10,529 nucleotides of DNA from Actinomycetota bacterium (GTDB lineage Bacteria; Actinomycetota; Thermoleophilia; Solirubrobacterales; 70-9). A program made the position numbers and the translations under genes. The stretch is taken from the NCBI GenBank assembly GCA_018268695.1, contig JAFDWD010000337.1, forward strand, positions 1 through 10,529. Direction: 5' to 3'. Position 1 is the first letter of the stretch. Every line of letters starts with the position of its first letter. Below are positions 1 to 6,367 of the stretch, piece after piece. The notes below the pieces were generated by a model that was given only the letters and a program-made list of their open reading frames with translations, made no database searches and was not told the DNA's origin.

Positions 1-179
1 CGCTCCGAGCTCACGGCAAGCGTCGCGTCCGCCCCGTCGCCATGCGCCTCGATCCGCATCAGCGCCCCGATCTCTTCGGTCACCGGGTTGCAGACGACGA
101 GCACCTCCTCGCCGGCGTTGACGCCCATGCACTTGCGGACCACCGTCCGCACCGCGCTGTCGAGGTCTGCTCCAGGCAC
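1..179 (-). CDS. M29-type aminopeptidase, N-terminal fragment (runs off the left edge)
   Basis: The reading frame starts at a GTG at 177-179, directly preceded in frame by a TAG stop (189-191), and stays open to the left edge, giving about 59 residues. The visible N-terminus has the pattern of M29-family (leucyl) aminopeptidases: an amphipathic helix, then GVNAGEEVLVVCNPVTEEIG and a short acidic or alanine-rich helix before the next strand (ATLAV). These are cytosolic metal-dependent exopeptidases; the metal-binding residues lie further in and are outside the window, so activity cannot be judged. No strong ribosome binding site is seen (a weak AGGCTGGG precedes the GTG). It follows the small membrane protein by about 10 bases and may share its transcript. 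Family assignment rests on N-terminal resemblance only. Confidence 0.62.
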   Translation of the reverse strand, partial: MPGADLDSAVRTVVRKCMGVNAGEEVLVVCNPVTEEIGALMRIEAHGDGADATLAVSSE

Positions 180-188
180 GGGCCCAGC

Positions 189-416
189 CTAGCCTTTGGG
201 GTCGTCGTCATGCCGGTGTCGGAGCGACCAGCCCATGAACCACACCAACCCGACCAGCACGATCCCGAAACCGATGAAGGGCGGGAGCCAGCCTTTGTGG
301 CGGCCGATCCCGAGCACCAGGACGATCCCCGCGTCCGCCACCAGCAGGCACCCGACCAGCACCGGCCGCAGCGCCGCGAACCCCAACGGCTTGACCCCTC
401 CGGGACCTTGAGCCAT
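189..416 (-). CDS. small two-helix membrane protein, function unknown
   Basis: 75 residues, ATG at 416 preceded by a G-rich CTGGGGG that could serve as ribosome binding site. Two hydrophobic stretches are evident, at about residues 13-37 and 43-65, separated by a short charged turn (GRHKG). The C-terminal tail is very hydrophilic (RHRHDDDPKG). No enzymatic motif is visible and I do not recognise the family. Its stop lies about 10 bases before the aminopeptidase start, so the two are probably co-transcribed. It is divergent from the nucleotidyltransferase gene, with under 50 bases between the starts. It could be a membrane-anchoring or housekeeping small protein; no role is claimed. Confidence 0.6.
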   Translation of the reverse strand: MAQGPGGVKPLGFAALRPVLVGCLLVADAGIVLVLGIGRHKGWLPPFIGFGIVLVGLVWFMGWSLRHRHDDDPKG

Positions 417-463
417 GCCCCCAGCATGGCAGCGCGATAATCCGCCCCGTGGCAGAGGGACCG

Positions 464-1288
464 ATGCGGGAGCCCGGCAGCGATGCCGGATGGCAGGTGA
501 TCGACGCGGCGGTGGACGCGGCGCGCCGGAGCATCGGCGACGACCTGGTGTCCGCGTACGCGATCGGCAGCCTCGGCCACGGCGGATTCAGCGCCGCCGC
601 GAGCGATGTCGACCTGGCGCTCCTCACCTCCGACTCGACCGAGACATCGCCACACGTCGAGCTGATCGAAGCGGAGGTCAAGCGGGCACTCCCCGACGCA
701 CCTCTCGTGGAGCGCCTCTCCGTCTTCCACGTCCCGTGGTCGCACTTCGCCTCGCCCCCGCCAGGGTCCCGGTTTCCCGCGATCGACCGGCGGGACCTGA
801 TGCAGTCGGGGGTGCTGGTCTTCGGCGAGGACCTTCGGGACGAGCATGGCGTCGAACCGCCGGCCGAAGAGATCCTCGATCACGCGATCTCCGCGGCCCT
901 CGCCCGCAACACCCCAGAGGCCCTAAGTGGAGAGGTCGACGCGCTCACCCCGGAGGCGATCAACTCCCGCACGACCCCGAAGCTGGTCCTCTGGCCGGTC
1001 CGCCTCCTCCACACCATTGACACCGCGAAAGCCGCGGGCAACGAGGAGGCCGCCGCCCACTACCGCGAAGCGACTGACCCGCCACCCCGGCACCTACCGC
1101 TGGTCGAAGCGTCCCTCGAGTGGCGCGCCGGAGCCATCGGCGACGGAGTGGCCGCCCACACCATGCTTCGCCAAGAACTACTGCCCCTCTACGCCGAGAT
1201 CTACACCCGCCTCGCCGACCGACCGGACCTCCCCCACGCCGAACGCATCGCCGCCCGCGCAGCCGAACTCGCCGCCGCGAACCCCTAA
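464..1288 (+). CDS. solo nucleotidyltransferase-fold protein
   Basis: 274 residues from the ATG at 464; a GAGG at 455-458 gives a 5-base spacer and decides this start. A GTG at 449 is an in-frame alternative that adds five residues. The N-terminal domain carries the Pol-beta-type nucleotidyltransferase signature GSLGHGGFSAAASDVD (residues 35-50), with the metal-binding pair D48 and D50. The remainder is mostly helical, with a KLVLWPVRLL segment resembling the C-terminal helical domain of aminoglycoside-adenylyltransferase-like proteins. The family transfers NMP from an NTP to a small molecule or protein; the substrate here is unknown. It lies just upstream of the tRNA and outside the CBASS operon, and does not look like a CD-NTase: it lacks the GSY...DVDI spacing and is chromosomal in setting. 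A resistance role is possible but not shown. Confidence 0.8.
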   Translation: MREPGSDAGWQVIDAAVDAARRSIGDDLVSAYAIGSLGHGGFSAAASDVDLALLTSDSTETSPHVELIEAEVKRALPDAPLVERLSVFHVPWSHFASPPPGSRFPAIDRRDLMQSGVLVFGEDLRDEHGVEPPAEEILDHAISAALARNTPEALSGEVDALTPEAINSRTTPKLVLWPVRLLHTIDTAKAAGNEEAAAHYREATDPPPRHLPLVEASLEWRAGAIGDGVAAHTMLRQELLPLYAEIYTRLADRPDLPHAERIAARAAELAAANP

Positions 1289-1313
1289 CCGGATCGCTAT
1301 CCTGCGCTCCCCT

Positions 1314-1387
1314 GCCGGAGTAGCTCAGCTGGTTAGAGCAGCGGAATCATAATCCGCGTGTCGGGGGTTCGAGTCCCTCCTCCGGCA
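1314..1387 (+). tRNA. tRNA with CAT anticodon, probably elongator tRNA-Met
   Basis: A full cloverleaf can be drawn. The acceptor stem is 1314-1320 (GCCGGAG) with 1380-1386 (CTCCGGC), and the discriminator is A1387. The anticodon stem GCGGA/TCCGC (1341-1345, 1353-1357) encloses the loop ATCATAA, with the anticodon at 1348-1350. The T stem is 1363-1367/1375-1379 with loop TTCGAGT. The 3' CCA is not encoded (TCA follows). CAT can be elongator Met, initiator Met or lysidine-modified Ile2. An intact first base pair and the absence of three G-C pairs in the anticodon stem argue against the initiator. Met versus Ile2 cannot be settled by eye. A TATCCT at 1298-1303 is a possible -10 element. The 3' end faces the island that follows, as expected for an integrase target. 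Confidence 0.93.
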
Positions 1388-1590
1388 TCAGTCCTAGAGC
1401 CAAACCCAAAGCTGAAGCCGGTTCGAAAAGCTCTCGGGTTAACGCTCAGGCTAACAGCGTGTAGGCGCGACGCACCCTGGGGAGGTCTCGCCGGACTTGA
1501 ACCTAAGCCTGGGTTGTCGCAGGGGCCAAGACGAGATCCGTTTGGTCCTGGCTCGATAAATGCCATCGATCCGACCGACCGAGGCTGCAG
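1388..1590. other. intergenic region between the tRNA and the end of the CBASS operon
   Basis: No credible gene is seen in these 203 bases. They contain an ACGCT/AGCGT inverted repeat (1442-1446/1456-1460) and an imperfect palindrome AACCTAAGCCTGGGTT (1501-1516). A plus-strand stem GGGCCAA/TTGGTCC (1523-1529/1542-1548) has one G-U pair. None is followed by a T-run, so no terminator is called for either the tRNA or the leftward operon. On the minus strand, 1493-1503 reads GGTTCAAGTCC, identical to a common tRNA T-arm core, but the flanks do not pair into a T-stem. Confidence 0.5.
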
Positions 1591-3594
1591 CTAGGAACCA
1601 GTCGGCCCCGGTCCCGTGCGTCCGGGCCACAGCGCCTCGACCGGGTCCGCCCCCGCCTTCAGTTCCCCCAGGATCGACTCGGCACGGGTCCGGCGGTCGA
1701 GGAAAACGTCGACGAGATCGCGGCCGTCGAAGCGTCCCTCGATCGAGACGCTCAGGGCATCGACGGCGATCGATTCGACGAACGGCAGGACCTCCCCGGC
1801 GGCCCGCTCGATCGCCGGGCCACCGTGGACGAGCGTGTTACGCAGGCGGCGGGCCCGGGCGTCGATCATCTTGAACTCCCGCATCAGATCCGATGCCCAT
1901 GCTGCCGCTGCCGGGCCAGCCGCGAGCCGCCTCTGAGCGGTCTCGATCCGCTCGCGCACCGCCGAGTCGACCGGGACTCGGTCAGCTAGCCATCCGAGTC
2001 TTCGCGCCACCCCCTGGGGGTCGAGCCGCCAGGAGGAGACGCCGAGATCGAATCCGATGACATGGTCCCAGCGAATCTCTTCGTGGGCGTTCCGCAGGCG
2101 CTTCTGCTCCTCGAGCCCGAGATCGGAGATGTCGGCGATCGCGTTGAAGGCCGACCAGGCGATGTCGACCATCTCCGCCCGCATCCGCCCGAGCGCCCAC
2201 GGCAGCCGTAGATGCTCGTCGACGAGACGGCCAGGGCCCGACAGCCCGGCCCAGCCAGCGACCCGCTCGACGATCCGGTCGCAGAGGATCAGGCGTCCAG
2301 GCGCCCACGTCTCCCGCGCCCTGCGGAGCCAGATCAGCAGATGGGTCGCCTCGCGCATCTCCGCGTCGAGGACTGGGAGGTGCGGCCCCCATCGCCCCGC
2401 GTTCCGGCGGATCACCTCCGAGGTGGCGTCGGTCGACATCGCGACCCTCTGGGCGGACGTCGGCGCGAAGGCCGCCGGGGCGGCGAAGGACCAGGCGCCG
2501 TGGCGACCGTCGACGTACATCGAGAAGGACTCCTCGACCACCCACGGGGACTCGGCGTCGTGGAGGTCGGCGAGGGCGACCAGGGCCTCCGCCGAGCTCC
2601 GGGCCGACGCCTCGGCCTCGGAGATCGCCACCTCCCCGAGATCGATCCGGACGGCGACGTGCGGGACCTCTTCGTCTTCTTTAGGTCGCGGACCCGGCGG
2701 AGGCAGCGGCCCTTCCTCCCGAGCCCCGGGATCGAGGCGCGGGAGAAGCAGCCCGATGCTCTCCAGGTCGCGGTCCAGCTCGGGCGGGAGCAAGTAGGCG
2801 GCATGGCCGGTCTCGACCACCGATCGCAACCAGCCGACATCGTAGAGCGTCATCCGCGGACCCACCTCGAGCACGGGCGGCGAGATTCGGCGGGCGAAGG
2901 CGTAAAGAAGCCAGACGGCCGCCTCGCCCCGCCGCGGGATCGAGGTGATCGCCGCCGAGGCGAGCGAGAGCCGCTCCTCGATCCCCGATCCTGCTGGTCG
3001 GTTGAGGTCGCCCTCGGCCGGTATCTCCCCGCGCTCGATCGCGAGCCGCCTCGCGTTGTCGCCGAGGATCGCGCCGAGGCGGTCCGCCAGGGAATCCTCG
3101 CCGTGGCCGCGGGCCTCCGCCAGGCGCAGGAGGGTCCGCGCGGCCGAGGCGCCCTCCTCCGGACCGCCCGCCGAGAGGAGGTCCGACCATGCGGCCTTCA
3201 GGGAGTCGTCTGCGAGGACGCGAGCCCGCACGGCAGCCACGGATCCGGCGAGGCTCCGGCGCAGGGACTCGTCCGGAGGCCGGCGTCCGTCTCCGAGAGC
3301 CGCGCGGGAGCGCCGGAGTTCCTCGACCGGGCTGCGACTCCCCACTTCGAGCACCTCGCGGAGGTGGGGGCCGAGCGCGTCCGAGGCGGCGCGGAGGTCG
3401 TCGATCAGCGAGACCCGGTTCCGCGGGCTGGCATTCCGCCACTGATGATCGTCGGCAAGCCAGGAATCGAGCTCGTCCAGGACGTCGAGGATCGGCGGCA
3501 CCGCGACGAGGAGCCTCTCCCTCGTGGCGGCGCGGAGCGCCTTCCGTACCCGCCGCAGGCCGTCCTCGTCAATACCGCGATCACCTGCCATCAC
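1591..3594 (-). CDS. CBASS-linked 667-residue protein with C-terminal HEPN-like domain
   Basis: Starts at GTG 3594 (GTGA overlap with the effector stop) or at the next codon, ATG 3591; either way it is translationally coupled to the S-4TM gene. The N-terminal 290 residues are mostly helical. A proline/charge-rich linker lies at about 291-310, followed by a mixed segment (about 312-385) and a helical C-terminal half. The clearest motif is RNTLVHGG at 585-592, matching the R-x4-H signature of HEPN domains (R585, H590). Its context of a preceding basic helix and a following long helix resembles Apea-like HEPN families. HEPN proteins are often metal-independent RNases; some are inactive scaffolds. 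No membrane segment or signal peptide is seen. The N-terminal two thirds match nothing I recognise. Its position as last gene of a type III CBASS operon suggests an extra effector or effector modulator. The HEPN call is motif-based; the function is inference. Confidence 0.75.
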   Translation of the reverse strand: MMAGDRGIDEDGLRRVRKALRAATRERLLVAVPPILDVLDELDSWLADDHQWRNASPRNRVSLIDDLRAASDALGPHLREVLEVGSRSPVEELRRSRAALGDGRRPPDESLRRSLAGSVAAVRARVLADDSLKAAWSDLLSAGGPEEGASAARTLLRLAEARGHGEDSLADRLGAILGDNARRLAIERGEIPAEGDLNRPAGSGIEERLSLASAAITSIPRRGEAAVWLLYAFARRISPPVLEVGPRMTLYDVGWLRSVVETGHAAYLLPPELDRDLESIGLLLPRLDPGAREEGPLPPPGPRPKEDEEVPHVAVRIDLGEVAISEAEASARSSAEALVALADLHDAESPWVVEESFSMYVDGRHGAWSFAAPAAFAPTSAQRVAMSTDATSEVIRRNAGRWGPHLPVLDAEMREATHLLIWLRRARETWAPGRLILCDRIVERVAGWAGLSGPGRLVDEHLRLPWALGRMRAEMVDIAWSAFNAIADISDLGLEEQKRLRNAHEEIRWDHVIGFDLGVSSWRLDPQGVARRLGWLADRVPVDSAVRERIETAQRRLAAGPAAAAWASDLMREFKMIDARARRLRNTLVHGGPAIERAAGEVLPFVESIAVDALSVSIEGRFDGRDLVDVFLDRRTRAESILGELKAGADPVEALWPGRTGPGPTGS

Positions 3595-4508
3595 GGCAAG
3601 CCTGCCGAGGAGGCACCGTCCCAGCGCACCATCGCCGGCAGGGTCGCCACCTGGCTACGGACTACGTCCTCCATGTTTTGCTGCCGCTCGCCGCGGGTCA
3701 CCGCGTACATCCAGCTCGGCACCCCCGGCATGAGGCGGGTTGCGTAGATCTCGTCCTGCAGCTCACGACACTCCGCGATCGTCGGCATTGTCCCGCTCGT
3801 GCGCGCGCCTTCAAGCAGCAGGTCGGCCCGCTGCTCGAGCCGCCTCTTGCTCCTCGCGACCTGCGCGTTCGCCTTGGCGATATCGAGCACGTCGAGACAC
3901 GCCGGCAACACGGGAACGCCGAGGCGCAGCAGGTACTCACCGAGCGAGAGACCGAGCACAACACCAAGGACGATCGTCGCGAGGAACGCGAGCCCGGCCC
4001 CCCATCGAAGCAGATCGGTGTAGGTCGCATGGTCCTGTCGCGCCCAGGTGATTATCGAGCGCTGGCAGAGCAGCACGTCGAGCGGATGCCGGGCGGGGCG
4101 GGCGTCGGGGTACCAGTCCCGGAGGCCCTCGTCGTCCCGTCCCCGGCCCCAGTTGCGTACGTCCTCGGGCGCCGGTCGGGCACCGACGGCGCTCGTGTTC
4201 CAGGGAAGCTCGAACACCCGGGTGTCGAAGAGCTCCTGCGCGAGGGTGCCGCAACGACGCTGCCGTTCCTCGCACCCGTCGAGCACCGTCCGGCCGAAGA
4301 CGAGCCAGGCGGCGGCGATCGCCGACACGTACTCCTCCGTGGACGGCACGAGGAGCGCCAGGAACACACCTACCGTGCCGATCAGCAAACCGACTCCGAC
4401 CCGCAGGAGGCGCCAGCGGCGGGCGACCGCATAGCGGCGTCGGAACGCCCGCGCGAAGGCGAGGGCCTCGGGCTCGTTCTGTCGCTCGGAGATGGACGAT
4501 GCTGTCAA
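3591..4508 (-). CDS. S-4TM membrane effector of CBASS (SMODS-associated 4TM family)
   Basis: Predicted pore-type or membrane-disrupting effector, expected to act in the inner membrane when bound by the CD-NTase product. From the chosen start it has 305 residues. It opens with SSISERQNEPEAL, typical of S-4TM N-termini, then two hydrophobic helices (about 34-53 and 58-76). A cytosolic stretch with FELPWN (99-104), DWYPD (131-135) and CQRSIITWAR (148-157) follows, then two more helices (about 169-188 and 190-210). The soluble helical tail contains QDEIYATR (251-258). The start is TTG at 4506-4508, overlapping the cyclase TGA as TTGA, with GAGGA about 10 bases upstream. A GTG at 4544 would add 12 residues that do not resemble the family and has no spacer after its GAGGA. 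It overlaps the HEPN-like gene by 4 bases. Family call is confident; the ligand and mechanism are unknown. Confidence 0.85.
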   Translation of the reverse strand: MTASSISERQNEPEALAFARAFRRRYAVARRWRLLRVGVGLLIGTVGVFLALLVPSTEEYVSAIAAAWLVFGRTVLDGCEERQRRCGTLAQELFDTRVFELPWNTSAVGARPAPEDVRNWGRGRDDEGLRDWYPDARPARHPLDVLLCQRSIITWARQDHATYTDLLRWGAGLAFLATIVLGVVLGLSLGEYLLRLGVPVLPACLDVLDIAKANAQVARSKRRLEQRADLLLEGARTSGTMPTIAECRELQDEIYATRLMPGVPSWMYAVTRGERQQNMEDVVRSQVATLPAMVRWDGASSAGLP

Positions 4509-5371
4509 GGGCGCGGCATCCTCGAGCCGAACAGCTCCCGCCACTCCTCGACCGCCGCGCGATCCTGTTGGGCGTCCTCAAGCCGGACGGCCTTCTCGGC
4601 GATGCGCTGCCAGCCGCTCAGCGTCTGCGCGGCCATGGTCCGTTCGGCGGCCGACATCATCCCGTTGACGACCGGCCCGATCCCGGCGGGGTCGGGCCAG
4701 TCGTCGCTGATCTGCTCGGCGGCGCTGGCGAGGAACCACGTGATCTCGTCCTGATAGCGGCCGAACGGCGTGCTCACCAGGCCGTGGGCCATGACCTCGA
4801 GTAGGAACGACGGGTTGATCGGCTCGTCGAAGTGGCGGTTGATGCCCTTGATCATCTTCACGAAGGGCACGAACCGCTCCTCGCAGCGGCCGTTCATCTT
4901 CGTGCTCTGCTCATGATGGACCTTGGGGTTCGTCGAGATCCAGCTGGAGCGGTCGGCGTCGGGGATCTCCCAGCCGCCTCCCGCACGTTTGAAGGCCGGG
5001 ACGACATCGAAGGACGCGACATCGTCCGCGTCGCCGAACTTGATCGTGCAGGCGAATCCGTCGGCGACGACGTTGGCGTATTTGGTCTCCAGCACCTTTC
5101 GGAGCTCGGCGAGGACCGCGGAGGGGTGCTGGTCACGGAGGCCTGCCTGCTGGCCCGCAGGGTCGATCACGACGAAGATGTCGACGTCCTTGAGCCTCTT
5201 CGTCTTCGTGTTGCGCCGGTAGCTGCCGGTCAGGAAGTCGTCGTCGAGCTGCCAGCTTGACCTGACCACGCTGCGGATGTCGGCGTGCTTTGAGGACGCG
5301 AAGTTCTGCTCGGTGGTAGTGATCTCGAGGGTGCTCTTGCACTTGGCGAAGGCGTCATCGACGTAGGTCAT
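4505..5371 (-). CDS. CD-NTase, cyclic-oligonucleotide synthase of type III CBASS
   Basis: 288 residues. ATG at 5371 with AGGA seven bases upstream, 10 bases after the HORMA stop. It has the SMODS nucleotidyltransferase signature: GSYRRNT at 49-55, the metal pair D62 and D64 in KDVDIFVV, and the third acidic residue D122 in SFDVVPAF. WISTNPKVHHEQ (144-155) matches the substrate-lid region of CD-NTases. The helical C-terminal half contains MIKGINRHF (173-181). These enzymes make cyclic di- or trinucleotides from NTPs once activated during phage infection. Here activation is expected to require the HORMA protein encoded just upstream. Length is normal for a minimal cyclase (about 280-400), and all catalytic residues are present, so it should be active. 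The clade (C or D would be typical with HORMA) and the nucleotide product cannot be read by eye. Confidence 0.92.
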   Translation of the reverse strand: MTYVDDAFAKCKSTLEITTTEQNFASSKHADIRSVVRSSWQLDDDFLTGSYRRNTKTKRLKDVDIFVVIDPAGQQAGLRDQHPSAVLAELRKVLETKYANVVADGFACTIKFGDADDVASFDVVPAFKRAGGGWEIPDADRSSWISTNPKVHHEQSTKMNGRCEERFVPFVKMIKGINRHFDEPINPSFLLEVMAHGLVSTPFGRYQDEITWFLASAAEQISDDWPDPAGIGPVVNGMMSAAERTMAAQTLSGWQRIAEKAVRLEDAQQDRAAVEEWRELFGSRMPRP

Positions 5372-5381
5372 ATATCGATCC

Positions 5382-5876
5382 TTATCTGAGGTAGCGGGCG
5401 CCGGCGCTGGCGTGCGGGGCCTCGGCCAGCGTGCCGAAGGAGGTCGATCGCAGCCCCTCCGTCGAGGCGCGCGTCCCGGGGCCCCAGCCCGGCTGAGACG
5501 TGTGTGCGGAGCGGTACGTGCAGAAGAGCTGGTACGTGGTACCCGCCGGGACCGAGCTGATCTTCGCGTGGGCCCGCGCCATCGCCGCGCGCGAGTTTTC
5601 GAACTCGCCCTCTCCCGTTGACTTGTAGGTGACGGGAAACTCGAAGATCGGCCTGACCTTCCCGTCGGGCCGACGGCACTCGAGCACCACCATCTTGAGC
5701 GACTGCTCCTCGATCCAGGCCGCGATCGCGCTCTGGTCCCGGTCCCATCGGCTCGGGCCGTCGGGTGTGATCCCGAGCAGGGCGAGGACGTCGCCGATCG
5801 TGCCCATGATCACGTCGCTCAGGTAGGTAGCCGTTTGCGTGTAGGTATAGGTCGTCGTCGCGGTCGCGGTGCTCAT
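5382..5876 (-). CDS. cap7: Cap7, bacterial HORMA-domain activator of the CD-NTase
   Basis: 164 residues, ATG at 5876 overlapping the preceding stop as ATGA, with GGGAGG four bases upstream (5881-5886). The N-terminus is Thr/Tyr-rich (TTTYTYTQTATYLSDVI), followed by the first long helix, a W-x9-W segment (44-54), and strands KMVVLECRRP and IFEFPVTY. The C-terminal STEGLRSTSFGTL (138-150) corresponds to the mobile safety-belt part of bacterial HORMA-1 proteins. HORMA proteins close around a short peptide; in type III CBASS the closed form binds and activates the CD-NTase, while Cap6 reopens it. Neighbouring cyclase and TRIP13-like genes make the assignment secure. What peptide it recognises is unknown. 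Confidence 0.88.
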   Translation of the reverse strand: MSTATATTTYTYTQTATYLSDVIMGTIGDVLALLGITPDGPSRWDRDQSAIAAWIEEQSLKMVVLECRRPDGKVRPIFEFPVTYKSTGEGEFENSRAAMARAHAKISSVPAGTTYQLFCTYRSAHTSQPGWGPGTRASTEGLRSTSFGTLAEAPHASAGARYLR

Positions 5877-6367
5877 GCGGCCTCCCGAGCCCAGCGCGCG
5901 AGCGCGTCAAGGTCGACACCGGCGCTGGCCTTGGCGGCGGACCGAGGCTGCGCGGTCGGCTCGTCGGCCGAGAGGTGGTCGTGCCCCTTCACCGTCGTGC
6001 GGACGAGCGTTGCCATGGGCTCCACCTGCGGTATGTGCAGCGTCCAGTCGCTCGCGCCAGCGGCTCCCGGTACCGGGTTCAGGTTCTCCTCGACGCTCAG
6101 CGCCGGACCGCCCGACACCGTCGTGATCCCGAGCCACAGCTCGCCGGCCACGAGCACCAACGGATGCTCCTCGAGATGCCCCCCGGAGATCATCATGCGG
6201 GCGAGCCCGTCGAGCGGGTCGAGCGCCACCTCGACATCGCGGCGCTCGAAGGAGGCGCTGCGCTCGAGCGTGTCGCCCACCAGGTCGCGGACGGTGTGCC
6301 AGACCTCCGCCGCGTTGCGCTTCGGCGCGGAGGCGATCTCCCTATGCCGCTGCACGCTCGACCTCAC
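5873..6367 (-). CDS. Cap8-position protein, probable second HORMA or closure-peptide partner
   Basis: 164 residues, GTG at 6367 with GGAGGA just upstream, inside the end of the Cap6 gene (26-base overlap). A GTG at 6355, also preceded by GAGG, is an alternative start. The core (about 20-125) is a plausible small alpha/beta fold: a helix (AAEVWHTVRDLVGDTLE), then strands DVEVALD, LVLVAGELWLGITTV and DWTLHIP. It is followed by a flexible Pro/Ser/Ala tail and a short terminal helix (VDLDALARWAREAA). Some type III CBASS operons carry two HORMA-like genes, the second being divergent (Cap8). Gene position and size fit that role, but I cannot see a clear HORMA safety belt. The tail could be a closure motif for the adjacent HORMA protein; that is inference. 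No catalytic motif is visible. Confidence 0.68.
   Translation of the reverse strand: MRSSVQRHREIASAPKRNAAEVWHTVRDLVGDTLERSASFERRDVEVALDPLDGLARMMISGGHLEEHPLVLVAGELWLGITTVSGGPALSVEENLNPVPGAAGASDWTLHIPQVEPMATLVRTTVKGHDHLSADEPTAQPRSAAKASAGVDLDALARWAREAA

Noticed and set aside
80..883. A 267-residue minus-strand frame opposite the nucleotidyltransferase gene.
   Set aside because: Shadow of the plus-strand gene; it also overlaps the small membrane protein and aminopeptidase genes and has no recognisable features.
2212..4754. Long plus-strand open frames opposite the HEPN-like, S-4TM and cyclase genes.
   Set aside because: They are antisense shadows in GC-rich DNA with Arg/Pro/Gly-rich composition and no domain pattern, while the minus-strand genes have clear family motifs.
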